64,000 nt of DNA from Notoacmeibacter sp. MSK16QG-6 (GCF_024158145.1 NZ_JAMYXM010000005.1:1-64000); one strand, 5' to 3'; shown: positions 7,947 to 17,949, counted from the first letter of the stretch. A program made the numbers and translations. The notes: generated by a model not told the origin, from the letters alone.

Positions 7947-10484
7947 TCAATTCAGGAACGTTGACATATCGCGGCATGTTTCTTCGAAGGCCGTGGCGAA
8001 GCGGCCGGCCTGCTCGTGTGTGAGGATCAGCGGCGGCTGAAGGCGGATGACGGTGGAACTGTTGGCGGTCAGGAAAGTGAGGATCGCGTGATCCTGCGCC
8101 AGCTTCGTTACGAACCGCATGCAGAACATTTCGCCGAGCGTGCCTTCGAACTGGCGCATGGCGTCCAGCAGGTTCTGGCGGATCTGGTCCGGCAGAAATT
8201 TCCACGTCATGTGCCAGTCGCCCGGCAGGCGTGTTGCGAATTCATGCGCGCCGGCAGCCACCGCGCCGCTGAAATCGCTTTCGAACGCCACCGCCAGCAT
8301 CATGCCCTTGCCGCGTATTTCGCCGATGAAGGGAAAATTGGCGGCGACTTCGCCAAGCCGCGTGCGAAGGGATTCGCCGACATCGAGCGCATTGGCGATG
8401 ATCGCGCCGTCCTCGAACGCGTCGAGCGTGGCGAGCGCCGCCGTCGCTGCCATGTTTCCGCCGCCGAATGTGGAGCTGTGGGCCAGAAAGCGGTCGCTTG
8501 TTCCATAGGCGCGATCCCAGATGTCGGCTCGCGTTAGCGTCGCGCCGATCGGCATCAGGCCTCCGGAAAGCGATTTCGAAAGGCACAATATGTCGGCCTG
8601 CACCTCCTCCCATTCGCTGGCGAGGAAGCGGCCTGTCCTGCCCATGCCGGTCTGTATCTCATCGAGAATGAGAAATGCGCCGTAGCGGTCGCAAAGAGTG
8701 CGCGCGCTTTTCAGATAGCCCTCTGGCGGAACGTGAACGCCGCCTTCGCCGAGAATCGGCTCCAGGATCAGCGCGGCGACATCGCCACCCCGTAGTGCAT
8801 CCTCGATGGCATCCAGATCGCCGAAAGGCACAGCCTCCACGCCTGGCACGAGCGGTCGGAAAAAGCGCTGGTGTTTGTCCCGCCCGGTCACGGAGAGCGC
8901 GCCGAGCGTCTTGCCGTGATAGCTGTTATGGACGTGCACGATGCGGTTATGCGGCGAAGCGGCGCGGGCGAGCTTCAGCGCCGCCTCGACGGCTTCGGTG
9001 CCGGAATTGGAGAAGAAGACGCGCTCCAGACCGCCGCCGACCCGCGCGCTTAATCTCTCGGCCAGAAGCGAGGTCTGCTTCGGGAAAGAGACATATTGCA
9101 CGAAATTGGGATTGTCGCCTGACAGGAAGTTTTGGAGCGCGCCGGTGATGGCGGGCGGGTTGTGGCCGAGATTGAGGCAGCCATAGCCGGCCACGAAATC
9201 GAGATAGTCGCGCCCTTCCGTATCGGTCAGCACGGCGCCCTTTGCCTTTTCGAAAACCCGGTCGCAATGGAGCATCTGGAGGAAATCCGCCAGATAGGGA
9301 TTGATATGGCGACGGAAACGGAGCGCCGTATCGTGATGTTCGCGCGAGCGCAGATCGCCAGCCGAAGGGGAGGGGACTGGTGAGCTGCCGTTCAACCGAT
9401 GGCCGTTGCAGTGATAGCGGCGAAGGCTGGCGACGTGGGCCGGCTCGACGCGCCTGCCATAGGAAGCGAGCGGATCGGGCGCAAAGCCGTGGCGCTGTGC
9501 GATCTCGCCGATGGCCAACACCTTCTCGGTTTCGAGCGTGCGACCGATCGAATAGATTTCGGCGCGCTGTTCGAGCGCCAGGATCATCGTCTCGGCAAGG
9601 CAGGCATTGAGCTGCTGCTTGATGGAAAGGTTCAGCGACTCCCCGCCCATCCGCACCTTGTCCGAGGCGGTGACGCAGCCGCCATCGACAATTAGAATGT
9701 CGTCGCGCGTCGCCGCATCGTGTTCCGAAACGTCGCGGGGCAGGGCGACATCGATCACGATAGAACCCGGCAGAAGACGGCTGGGATCGATAATGCCGCC
9801 CGCCGATGTGGCGGCGATGAAGAGCCGGTCCTCGCCGTAGAAATCGCCGATATCGCCGCTGAGCCGTACCCTGTTATGCCAGCGCTCCGGCAGATGCTCG
9901 AGCATGTCCTCAGCGCTGGCTCCGGGGCGGTGGACGAGGTCCAGTTCGAGGCCTTCCTCAAGCAGTAGCCGCGCGATGACCAGAGCGATGGAGCCGGGAT
10001 AGCCTACGATTGCGACGCGGTGGTCGCTCGGCCGAAGCTCCATCCAGTCGAGAACCTGGCAAAGCGCGCGATAGCCGGCATAGGCGGTCAGCGAGTTGCC
10101 GCTCGTCACCGGCACGGGGCTGGCCGCCGCGACATCGGCGCCGCGGCGTCCGACGATGGAGGTGAAGCCGCCGAGCCCGACAATATCGACCCCTTCGCTG
10201 GCATAGGCCTCCGCGCCCTCGATCACCCGACGCAGACTGCCGGACGGGTCTTTCAGCATCTCCTCGGCGGTGAGCGGCAGATAGCGGACTTCGCCCTTCG
10301 CCTCAGAGCCGTTTGCGCTGACGACCCTGTCGAAATTCATGAACGGAACGAGATTGCTGCGTGACCATAGATCGCGCGAATAGCCGGACTGAAAATCGTG
10401 CGAACTGCGCTGCACCAGGTCGAGCATTTTGACGTAGCGTTTAAGAGGCGGCGAGGTGGGATGGGCGATGAAACCGAAGCGCAT
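7947..10484 (-). CDS. pigE: Thioester reductase-aminotransferase fusion, PigE
   Basis: An 845-aa two-domain enzyme. The N-terminal half (about 1-350) resembles acyl-ACP/aldehyde-forming reductases, with MRFGFIAHPTSPPLKRYVKM, a Rossmann motif VAIVGYPGSIALVIA and the TSGNSLTAY region. The C-terminal half (about 395-840) is a class III PLP aminotransferase with NSGTEAVEAALK, ILDEIQTGMGRTG and the PLP lysine in CLSKSLSGGLMP. PigE aminates 3-acetyloctanal, which cyclises to the pyrroline precursor of MAP. The start at 10484 is 1 nt after the pigD stop; longer upstream frame is ignored. Confidence 0.9.
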   Translation of the reverse strand: MRFGFIAHPTSPPLKRYVKMLDLVQRSSHDFQSGYSRDLWSRSNLVPFMNFDRVVSANGSEAKGEVRYLPLTAEEMLKDPSGSLRRVIEGAEAYASEGVDIVGLGGFTSIVGRRGADVAAASPVPVTSGNSLTAYAGYRALCQVLDWMELRPSDHRVAIVGYPGSIALVIARLLLEEGLELDLVHRPGASAEDMLEHLPERWHNRVRLSGDIGDFYGEDRLFIAATSAGGIIDPSRLLPGSIVIDVALPRDVSEHDAATRDDILIVDGGCVTASDKVRMGGESLNLSIKQQLNACLAETMILALEQRAEIYSIGRTLETEKVLAIGEIAQRHGFAPDPLASYGRRVEPAHVASLRRYHCNGHRLNGSSPVPSPSAGDLRSREHHDTALRFRRHINPYLADFLQMLHCDRVFEKAKGAVLTDTEGRDYLDFVAGYGCLNLGHNPPAITGALQNFLSGDNPNFVQYVSFPKQTSLLAERLSARVGGGLERVFFSNSGTEAVEAALKLARAASPHNRIVHVHNSYHGKTLGALSVTGRDKHQRFFRPLVPGVEAVPFGDLDAIEDALRGGDVAALILEPILGEGGVHVPPEGYLKSARTLCDRYGAFLILDEIQTGMGRTGRFLASEWEEVQADILCLSKSLSGGLMPIGATLTRADIWDRAYGTSDRFLAHSSTFGGGNMAATAALATLDAFEDGAIIANALDVGESLRTRLGEVAANFPFIGEIRGKGMMLAVAFESDFSGAVAAGAHEFATRLPGDWHMTWKFLPDQIRQNLLDAMRQFEGTLGEMFCMRFVTKLAQDHAILTFLTANSSTVIRLQPPLILTHEQAGRFATAFEETCRDMSTFLN

Positions 10485-10485
10485 G

Positions 10486-12918
10486 TCAGATGCCCTCCCG
10501 CGCGACGCGCATCGGCTTTGGCCGCGCCTGCTGGTGCTGCTGCCAGCCATTCACGTGGGCGAGCGACATCCCATCGCCTTCATTGTTATGAGCCAGATTG
10601 ACGGTGAACAGATTGATGCGTCCGCGTGTTCGAAGGGCGCGCTGCATGGCTTCGCGGTCGAACAGGTCGATGGTGCGGGTGACGACGCGATAGCCGCACA
10701 TATCCCGGTCCGATTCCGGGGTGGCGATGTTGAGGACGCGCATCTGCCGCGACGTTCGGTTGAAAAGGATGCGCTCCTGATAGGAATTGATCGCCGACAG
10801 GCCGCTATTGGACAGCACGAAAATCGAGATTGTCCGGTCGCGTCGCGGCCCGCTCGACAGGGCGTTCTCCAGAAGGCTCGGAAGGATGTCCGGGACCAGG
10901 GCGCGTGCGCCATCTCCCGCAAAGGTCAGCAGATCGGTCGGGCAGGTCCGTGCCAATGCCAGCGTCGCCATATAGGCATCGCCCATCAGCGCCCGCCCGT
11001 ACCAGCCCGAAAAGCCGGTGCGGGTTTTCGGCAGGTTTCGGATTGCCGAGACGCCGCAGCGTCCGACATCGTAAAGCCCGGTGAAATCGTAACCCTCGCG
11101 CTCGATCATATCGGTCAGCAGACGCCCGAGTGCGCCGAAGAAGTAGTTTGGCGTCATCGGCAGTGAGGGCAGGCAGCTCGAAAGATCTTCATGTCCGTCG
11201 CGTGCGGCGGCGATGGCGGCCAGCCTTTTGGCGCGCAGATCGGGCGGCACGTCGAGACGGCTTTCCAGCGCCAGAAGCGCCTCATGCGGATCGGCGACCA
11301 GCGCGATATCCGCGAAGGGAGCGATCAGGCCCGGCTCGTCGATCACCTGCGCGATCTGAAACTGCCGGTGTAGTTTGGCCTCGGTGAAGGGTGTAACGAC
11401 CTGGGAAATCTTGTCGCCCAGAAAGATCAGCGCCTGGCTGTCGCGGGGTGCGATGCGGCCGTCGCGATGCAGGAAGCGGTACACCGCGTCGCTGAAACCG
11501 TAGACGCTGAGTGTTCCAAGATGGTTGGGGCAGGGCGCGCCATCGAGATGTGTCGGCACCGTGCCGGGATGGATGATGCTATCGACCAGCGCGATACCCG
11601 CCCGGTCTGCGATCGAGACCAGCAGGCGCATCGTCTCCGGCCGCAACCTGCCAGGCTGGAGGAGTAGCCGGGACGGCCCCGAATTGATGAGTTCGACGAG
11701 CGGGACGAGCGTGCTCTCGTCAGGCTTCGACAGGGCAGGCACGGATAAGGAGGGCGCTTCGGCCGTTGTCTTCTCGGCCGCCTTGACGTTCAGCACCTGT
11801 TGCGTCGCCAGAATGAAGACCGGGCCGAGGCTTTCGTCATAGAGGCGCAGCGCGCGTTCGACCCCACGTTGCAGGTCGGCGGGATCGTCGAGATAGACAT
11901 AAGGGATGCGCCGGGCGCGCAACATTTCTCGGCTGTCGTTCTCCGGCGTGATGGTCGACTGAAAGGCGTACCACTGCGCCGGCTTCTGCTCTGCGCAGAT
12001 CACGAAGCCGCGTGCGCGCGCTTCGCACAGATTGGCCAATGTGCCGCGAAACTCATCGATCATGCCCGATGTGATGATGGTGACGGAGGGCATTTCGTAG
12101 AGCTGCCAGTTGGCCATCGCGCCACAGGCCAGAGAATGCTCGCTCGGCCCCCGCAGAACGGGGATGCCGCGCTCTTCCGCCAGTGTCTCGAATGCCGAGA
12201 TCAGGCTGGAGACGAGCGAGCCCGTGTAATATTGCAGCGTCCAGCGCCGGTCCGTCCGTTCATCGAGGAAGTTGCCGATCAGATCGGCCAGCGCGCTTGT
12301 CGGTTTGGCCCGGTCGCCGGCGCGGATGCGACGGTTGACGAGGCTGAGTTCGTAGAAATCCATCCACAGACACAGAAGCTGCGCGCGCAGTATGTCTGGA
12401 TCGCTTGGCAGCACGCACCGGATGAAATTCAACGGATGGACCTGATAGGGCAGGGGCTGCTGCGGCTGGAAGACGGCGGTTGAGGACGGGGTTTCGAATG
12501 CGGTCACGCGGCGTTCGCGCAGCGCGGCGTAAAAATCACGCAAGTCCCGGTCGATCTCCGCCATCGACCGTTCCGCATGATAGGGGCCGGAATAGTCAAC
12601 ATAGGCCATGCCGACATGGTGGACGTCACGGTTCCGCTGCACCGAAGCCAGCCTGTCGACTGCATTGGGAAGGCTCGGAGCCTGCACCACGTGCAGCGAA
12701 ATCCGGTCCTCTCCGCCCTTGATGAAACGCATCGCCCGGTCGCGAACCTTCAGATAGTGCGGACCGGGCTCCGGCATTGCAGCCAGCGGCACATCCCAGT
12801 CGCTATCGATGGTGACTTCGTCAAACAGGGCATCCTGCAAATCGGAAATCACCGACGCGCCCGCCTGGAAGAAGTCGGCGTTGCGCGTGACGACGATAAT
12901 GCTGACGCAGACATCCAT
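10486..12918 (-). CDS. pigD: Thiamine-diphosphate enzyme PigD (3-acetyloctanal synthase)
   Basis: An 810-aa ThDP-dependent enzyme. The N-terminal ~300 residues are poorly conserved (MDVCVSIIVVTRNADFF). The middle and C-terminal parts are acetolactate-synthase-like, with the ThDP/Mg region GDGARALVPDILPSL followed by FVLSNSGLSAIN. PigD joins pyruvate (decarboxylated) to a 2-octenal acceptor by Stetter-like 1,4-addition, starting the MAP branch. ATG 12918 is preceded by a CTGGAG Shine-Dalgarno. The gap to pigC is 31 nt. Confidence 0.88.
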   Translation of the reverse strand: MDVCVSIIVVTRNADFFQAGASVISDLQDALFDEVTIDSDWDVPLAAMPEPGPHYLKVRDRAMRFIKGGEDRISLHVVQAPSLPNAVDRLASVQRNRDVHHVGMAYVDYSGPYHAERSMAEIDRDLRDFYAALRERRVTAFETPSSTAVFQPQQPLPYQVHPLNFIRCVLPSDPDILRAQLLCLWMDFYELSLVNRRIRAGDRAKPTSALADLIGNFLDERTDRRWTLQYYTGSLVSSLISAFETLAEERGIPVLRGPSEHSLACGAMANWQLYEMPSVTIITSGMIDEFRGTLANLCEARARGFVICAEQKPAQWYAFQSTITPENDSREMLRARRIPYVYLDDPADLQRGVERALRLYDESLGPVFILATQQVLNVKAAEKTTAEAPSLSVPALSKPDESTLVPLVELINSGPSRLLLQPGRLRPETMRLLVSIADRAGIALVDSIIHPGTVPTHLDGAPCPNHLGTLSVYGFSDAVYRFLHRDGRIAPRDSQALIFLGDKISQVVTPFTEAKLHRQFQIAQVIDEPGLIAPFADIALVADPHEALLALESRLDVPPDLRAKRLAAIAAARDGHEDLSSCLPSLPMTPNYFFGALGRLLTDMIEREGYDFTGLYDVGRCGVSAIRNLPKTRTGFSGWYGRALMGDAYMATLALARTCPTDLLTFAGDGARALVPDILPSLLENALSSGPRRDRTISIFVLSNSGLSAINSYQERILFNRTSRQMRVLNIATPESDRDMCGYRVVTRTIDLFDREAMQRALRTRGRINLFTVNLAHNNEGDGMSLAHVNGWQQHQQARPKPMRVAREGI

Positions 12919-12949
12919 TTTCCGGACTCCAGACAGGCAGGAAAGCGTT

Positions 12950-15658
12950 TCAGGCCGTGGCGGCCGCAGGTTCGACTTCTTCAGGCATGGCGGCGGGGGC
13001 TTCGTTTTCCTGGCAGGATTCGAAGCTGACGATTCCGCTGTCGCCATCGATGGTGACGATGTCGCCGGTGCGGATGCGGGCCGTTGCGATGCGTGTGTTC
13101 ACCACCGCCGGAATGCCGAATTCGCGCGCCACAATCGAGCTGTGGGACAGGGCGGAGCCGATGTCAGTCACGACGCCCGCAGCCAGTGTGAAAAGCGGCG
13201 TCCAGGAGGCGTCGGTAAAGCGGGCGACAAGGATTTCGCCCTTGCGAAACTTGATCGCCTGCTTGGGCAGATCGGTGATGACGCGGGCGGGGCCGACCAC
13301 GACCCCGGGGCTGGCGCCGAGGCCCTTGACCTGACCGTCATTGTCCATGGCGGGCACGGCCGAGGCTGGCTTCGGCACGTAACCTCCGATCAGGCTCATC
13401 GGCGGCTCTTCGCTACGCAGATTGATGAGGTTTTCGCGCCGGTTTTTGAAGATCAGCTCGCGGCTGAAGGCTTCCTGCTCATCCATGCGGCCCGCCATAT
13501 AGTCGCGGAACCGGTTGAAATCGATGTAGGGAAAGTCGGAGACCTTCAGCACACCGCGCCGTTCCAGCCGTTCCAGCATTTCCACGATGATGCGGCGGTA
13601 GAACCACGTCTCGGCGATGAAGGCAGGGCGGACGCGTTCCCGTAGATCGGCCATCTTGGCGTAGGAACGAATGATGAATTTCAGCCCGAACCGTTCTTTG
13701 GATGGAAGTGTGGCGAGCAGACGCTCGGTTTCGCTGCCGCGCTCGGCCTCGCTGTCGGCCATCTTCTTTTCCAGCTCGACCTCGTTGACGAGATAGAGCC
13801 GGATCACGTCGAAGATGTAGCGTGGGTCATCGGCCCAGCGGGGGATGGTCAGTTCGAATTCCTGACGACCGCGTGCGCCGAACTCCTTCAGGAAAGCGGC
13901 GAAGTCGGTATCGAGAAAAGCGCGACCGTCCTCGCTCTGGCGCAGGGTCTCGACGATCTCGTCGGTCGGGGTCGCTTTTATGATCCGCGCCAGCGCGGGC
14001 TTCTGACGAACCGTCTCAGCCAGGTTCAATATGCCGCGCGTGACCTCGATCGTCCGCAGATTGTTGAGAGATGCCTTGATGCGGTTCTGCAGGCCATTGC
14101 CCTTGCCCTGGAACAGCGTCTCGCATTTTTCGGCCAGCGCATCGTAGAGCGCGAAGCTCTGCAGGAAGAATGGCATATAAGCGGCGCAGGCGTCGCGGAA
14201 GGCGGTGTCGATCCGCTCCAGTTCGCTGTTCAGCTCCTCGCGGGTCATGGCCGAAAGGTCCAGCCCAAGTGCGTGCTCGGTGCGGCGACGGCGCTGTTGC
14301 TCCATCTTTTTGGCGGTCCGCTCGGCCGTCGTCAGATTATAGACCTGACGACCGGTCCAATAGGTCGCGCTCAACCCGTAATCGAGACCCTTGGGCGGCG
14401 TTCCGTAAGGATTGCGATAGGTGTCGAGATCGACCTCGTCGGTCGCGTATCGCGTTGTGAATTTGAGCGGATCGCGCGTCGGCGGGCATTGCGTGAGCAT
14501 ATGCGCCGAGGCCGAGATGTTGAGATAGACGTGGCCGCGCACATAGCCCATGAAGGTATGCGGCGCCATCATCTTGCGCAGGCCCATCGTCTTGACCGCG
14601 GGACCGTGAATTTCGTTCTGGTAGAACCGGCAGAAGGAAAGACCCAGCGGCGACATCAGCCCCGTGACGATCTCGCCGGTATCCATCCGCGAGAAAAGCG
14701 CGTTGTCGCGACGCACCGGATCGGTCTCTTCGGTATCGGCATAGACCTTGTCCGTCTCCGCTCTGGCCGTGGTGATCGGGCGGGCTTGCAGGATCCATAA
14801 TTTGCCGCGATGCATCGCCCACTCGATATCCAGTTCCTGACCCCGATAGGACTCGCTGGCCGACAAGCGCTTTGCCATTTCCGCCAGCGCGTGGACCTGT
14901 GCGGCGGTCAGTGTCGGCGCGTCGATCTTGTCTTCATCGGTCTCGACCAGTGCGATGCCGCCATCCGGCTGGCAAAGTGTGGACATCGCCTTGCCCCGGA
15001 TCACCTTGGACGCAAGGCTTAGATCGTCGCGGCGGACGATGAAGCTGTCGGTGCTGACCTGGCTGGACACCAGCCCTTCGCCGACGCCCCATGCCGCTTC
15101 GATGCGCATGCAGTCATCGTTTTCGCCCATCGGATCGATGGTGAAAAGAACGCCCGCTACATCGGCATCGACCATGCGCTGCACCGCGACCGCGATGGCT
15201 GGCTTTGCGCAGCTTTCCTCGCGCTTCGTTGCATAGCTGAGCGCGTGATTGGCGAAGAGCGAGGCCCAGCATTCCTTGACCGCGGCGATGATCGCATCGG
15301 CCCCGCGCAGGTTCAGACGGGTCAGAAACTGGCCGGCATAGGAACTCTGGTCGGAATCCTCGGCAGCGGCGGAAGAGCGGACCGCAACCGGCGCGTCGCC
15401 CAGTTCGTCGCAGATCGCGCGCAATTGCTGTTCCAGATCCGCCGGCATGACGCCTCTGACAATCGCACTGGCAAGATTATCGAGGCCGGGCTTATCCAGC
15501 CCGTTCTTCTCAAGAAAGTGCGCAAAGGCTTCGGTCGTGATGCAGAACGCTTCCGGGACGGGCATGCCCTCGGCCACCATCCGGTCGAGCGACATCGCCT
15601 TGCCGCCCAGAACTTCGCGTCCCCCCTGTGCATTGCCATCGAGTTTCGTAACGAACAT
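12950..15658 (-). CDS. pigC: Prodigiosin synthetase (PEP-synthase-like ligase), PigC
   Basis: A 902-aa protein built like pyruvate phosphate dikinase/PEP synthase: an ATP-grasp part (about 1-330; LGGKAMSLDRM, VRSSAAAEDSDQSSYAGQF) and a C-terminal swivelling domain with its phospho-acceptor His in ALSHSSIVAREFGIPAVV. PigC is the ATP-dependent condensing enzyme joining MBC and MAP into prodigiosin. The start at 15658 follows AAGGAG at good spacing. Similar enzymes condense MBC with other amines or pyrroles, so the exact product cannot be read from sequence. Confidence 0.9.
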   Translation of the reverse strand: MFVTKLDGNAQGGREVLGGKAMSLDRMVAEGMPVPEAFCITTEAFAHFLEKNGLDKPGLDNLASAIVRGVMPADLEQQLRAICDELGDAPVAVRSSAAAEDSDQSSYAGQFLTRLNLRGADAIIAAVKECWASLFANHALSYATKREESCAKPAIAVAVQRMVDADVAGVLFTIDPMGENDDCMRIEAAWGVGEGLVSSQVSTDSFIVRRDDLSLASKVIRGKAMSTLCQPDGGIALVETDEDKIDAPTLTAAQVHALAEMAKRLSASESYRGQELDIEWAMHRGKLWILQARPITTARAETDKVYADTEETDPVRRDNALFSRMDTGEIVTGLMSPLGLSFCRFYQNEIHGPAVKTMGLRKMMAPHTFMGYVRGHVYLNISASAHMLTQCPPTRDPLKFTTRYATDEVDLDTYRNPYGTPPKGLDYGLSATYWTGRQVYNLTTAERTAKKMEQQRRRRTEHALGLDLSAMTREELNSELERIDTAFRDACAAYMPFFLQSFALYDALAEKCETLFQGKGNGLQNRIKASLNNLRTIEVTRGILNLAETVRQKPALARIIKATPTDEIVETLRQSEDGRAFLDTDFAAFLKEFGARGRQEFELTIPRWADDPRYIFDVIRLYLVNEVELEKKMADSEAERGSETERLLATLPSKERFGLKFIIRSYAKMADLRERVRPAFIAETWFYRRIIVEMLERLERRGVLKVSDFPYIDFNRFRDYMAGRMDEQEAFSRELIFKNRRENLINLRSEEPPMSLIGGYVPKPASAVPAMDNDGQVKGLGASPGVVVGPARVITDLPKQAIKFRKGEILVARFTDASWTPLFTLAAGVVTDIGSALSHSSIVAREFGIPAVVNTRIATARIRTGDIVTIDGDSGIVSFESCQENEAPAAMPEEVEPAAATA

Positions 15659-15677
15659 TCGTCTTCTCCTTGAGGCT

Positions 15678-17300
15678 TCAGCCTGTCTGGCGGGTGAGGT
15701 TCGACGCGGCCATCGGAATGGCCTGCGCGAGTTGGGAGGCGGCGCGCTGGCCGCTTTCGATCGCGGCTTCCAGGCAACCGACGCCGATACTGTCCTGATT
15801 GGCGAAGGCGATTGCCCCAAACGGCGCGCTTGCGCGAACGAAGAGATCGTCCGCGACCTGGCCGGGTCGTGGCGAGACGAGACCGTGCGGCCATAGGTGA
15901 AGCCGCACGTCCTCCAGCACGGACGGATCGGCGCCGATGGCCGCCAGGGTCCGGCGAATTTCGACTTCCGCCTCGGCGCGTAGGGTCGTTTCGTCCGTCC
16001 TTGTCAGCTTGCCCTGATCGGCGCGCTGGGGGACGGGCTTCAGGAAGGAGAGCCCGCCGGCTTCTTTGGTGCCGGGCAGGGCGCGCCAGCCCGCATTGAC
16101 CACGCCGCCAGCGCGGCAAAAGCCTGTTTTGGCCAGCTTGCCGGGTTTGTCGCCGATGAAGTAGCCGCCGAAATTGTCGGTCCAGACGGGTCGTTTGAGC
16201 CGCGCATTCGCAATGGCGTAATCCGAATATTCGATTTCGGCCATCGCTTCGCGCTGGGCGGTTGGCAGATCGGGAAGGAAGGACAGCGCCGCTTCCTTGG
16301 GCGTCGCCACGATCACGCCGTCGCAATTGATGGTCCGGGTCCGGTTGCCGCTCTGGAACGCCACGCGGTAGCCACGGTCCGTTGCGCGGATGCCTGTGAC
16401 ACGCGCTTCGGTCGAGAGGGTGACGTTCGGCTGGCTCTGCAGATGGTCGGCAAGCGCTTTAGACACCGCGCCATTGCCGCCGGGCAGTGCGACCAGATCG
16501 CCGTGAAGATAGCCGACCAGAAAATGCAGACCCACATAGGCCGAGCAGTTGTCGAGCAGCAGTCCCTCGACCTCCAGTGTCGTAGTCACGGCGAGCCTGA
16601 CGAGGCGGCCGAGACGGCGCGGTGGCTGGAGGTCTTCCGACAATTGCCGGGCGGTGGACGGCTCGAACAGGAACTGGCCGATGGTCATCCTGTCGAGCGC
16701 TTCCATCTCGGCGCGGGCAATGCCGCAATCGGGCGTCCATGGCACGGCCGGAAAGCGACCCTTGCCGGGACCTAGACGGTCGAGAAAGCGATAGAGTTCG
16801 GTGAAAATCGGCTCGCCGAGCGCCTTTGCGGCGGGGACGAGAGGGCGACCGGTCAGCGCCGCCGCCAGCAATCCGCCGGTCAGGCCCCAAACCTTCGGCT
16901 TCAGCAGCCATGACGGATGACGCAGAAGAGCCGCGCTCACTTCGTGCAGATTGCCGAGAAGGGCGCCGGTCCGGAACAGGACCTGCATGGCGGAGCCGGT
17001 CGAGCGCCAATCCGTTGCCAGATCGAACCGTTCGAGCAGTCGCTCGACATGGCCGCCGGGCAGCGGCGCGCGGAAACAGGAGCCGGCTGTCGGCTGCCTG
17101 ATATCGCGCCACGTCTCGTACCAAGCGTTTCCACCGGGTTCTTCCGATGCTTCGAGAATATCGATTCTTGCGCCGCGATCGTGCAGGTCGAGCGCCGCGC
17201 TGAGCCCGGCAAGCCCCGCGCCGACCACGACGAGGCGAGGTCGGTCCCCAGCGTCTTGGCGCGGGGCTTCGGTGTGGATCGAATCCGGATCGGCTAGCAT
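15678..17300 (-). CDS. pigB: FAD-dependent oxidoreductase, PigB-type
   Basis: A 540-aa flavin amine-oxidase/phytoene-desaturase-like protein. The dinucleotide motif VVVGAGLAGLSAALDLHDRG lies at about residues 24-43, with EASEEPGGNAW following and a C-terminal FAD contact GVGCLEAAIESGQRAA. PigB oxidises dihydro-MAP to 2-methyl-3-n-amylpyrrole (MAP). Its ATG overlaps the stop of the DoxX-like gene. The name comes from the operon order. Confidence 0.85.
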   Translation of the reverse strand: MLADPDSIHTEAPRQDAGDRPRLVVVGAGLAGLSAALDLHDRGARIDILEASEEPGGNAWYETWRDIRQPTAGSCFRAPLPGGHVERLLERFDLATDWRSTGSAMQVLFRTGALLGNLHEVSAALLRHPSWLLKPKVWGLTGGLLAAALTGRPLVPAAKALGEPIFTELYRFLDRLGPGKGRFPAVPWTPDCGIARAEMEALDRMTIGQFLFEPSTARQLSEDLQPPRRLGRLVRLAVTTTLEVEGLLLDNCSAYVGLHFLVGYLHGDLVALPGGNGAVSKALADHLQSQPNVTLSTEARVTGIRATDRGYRVAFQSGNRTRTINCDGVIVATPKEAALSFLPDLPTAQREAMAEIEYSDYAIANARLKRPVWTDNFGGYFIGDKPGKLAKTGFCRAGGVVNAGWRALPGTKEAGGLSFLKPVPQRADQGKLTRTDETTLRAEAEVEIRRTLAAIGADPSVLEDVRLHLWPHGLVSPRPGQVADDLFVRASAPFGAIAFANQDSIGVGCLEAAIESGQRAASQLAQAIPMAASNLTRQTG

Positions 17301-17725
17301 TTTTGCGCGCTCCCCAAACCGTGGCGGCGTTGAAAGGCGCGCTGCAGCACGAGCAGGTCGACCGCGATGAAGGGCAGGTCGATGGCGATGATGGCCGGCT
17401 GGAACCGGAACAGCAGCGTCATGAAGAGCGAAAACATAACCAGTTGGCCGAGCGCTGCCGGCACGACGAACCGGTTGAACAGGAAGGCGAGACCGGATGC
17501 GGCCAGAGCGATGGCGACAAGCCAGATCGTCGCCGTCAGATTGTCGGCGATAAGATTGCTGAGCGGCGCGAGAGCAGTGCCTTCATTCGCCTGCGCCATC
17601 TGGCGGAGCGTCTCGGCAACGTCCTCGATTTGCGGAAAGGCCTTGGCGATGCCGGCAGCCAGGCACAGCGCGCCGGATGCGAGCCGGGCATAGTCCACCC
17701 AATCATATCGACGACCGGTTGCCAT
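17294..17725 (-). CDS. DoxX-like membrane protein heading the pig operon
   Basis: A 143-aa membrane protein with about four hydrophobic segments (ARLASGALCLAAGIAKAF, ATIWLVAIALAASGLAFLF, VMFSLFMTLLFRF, AIDLPFIAVDLLVL), typical of DoxX/MauE-type four-helix proteins. ATG 17725 is preferred over a TTG 30 nt upstream because GGGGATGACGCG precedes it. It overlaps pigB by 7 nt. Small membrane proteins occur in other prodigiosin clusters (PigN), but I could not establish equivalence. pigA would be expected at this place in Serratia. Confidence 0.6.
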   Translation of the reverse strand: MATGRRYDWVDYARLASGALCLAAGIAKAFPQIEDVAETLRQMAQANEGTALAPLSNLIADNLTATIWLVAIALAASGLAFLFNRFVVPAALGQLVMFSLFMTLLFRFQPAIIAIDLPFIAVDLLVLQRAFQRRHGLGSAQKC

Positions 17726-17830
17726 CGCGTCATCCCCACCCCTGAACTCCCGCAATTCGCAGCGTGAAACCGATACGAATTGGCGGCGTCGAACTCGGCG
17801 CGGAGACTATGGAAAACGCGGCTCGCTCCT

Positions 17831-17847
17831 ACTGCCGAAATCGGTAG
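17831..17847 (+). promoter_or_regulatory. Candidate lux-type operator, copy 1
   Basis: ACTGCCGAAATCGGTAG contains the imperfect dyad CTgCCGAaaTCGGtAG. It lies 106 nt upstream of the DoxX-like start codon, on the pig side of the intergenic region. LuxR-family proteins bind dyads of about 16-20 bp, and a luxI/luxR pair is adjacent. Assignment as the operator is inference. Confidence 0.5.
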
Positions 17848-17934
17848 GTTTCCTGCAAGTCGATGATTGAAAATAAGAAATTCTTTTCTCTAGGCGATTT
17901 TTGTCGGGGAGTGTCTCCCAAGGCGCGGTCAATA

Positions 17935-17949
17935 ACCAATTTCGGCAGT
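17935..17949 (-). promoter_or_regulatory. Candidate lux-type operator, copy 2
   Basis: On the minus strand this reads ACTGCCGAAATTGGT, identical to copy 1 except for one base in 15 and in the opposite orientation, 89 nt away. It lies 114 nt upstream of luxI, so each divergent transcript has one copy. Confidence 0.5.
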
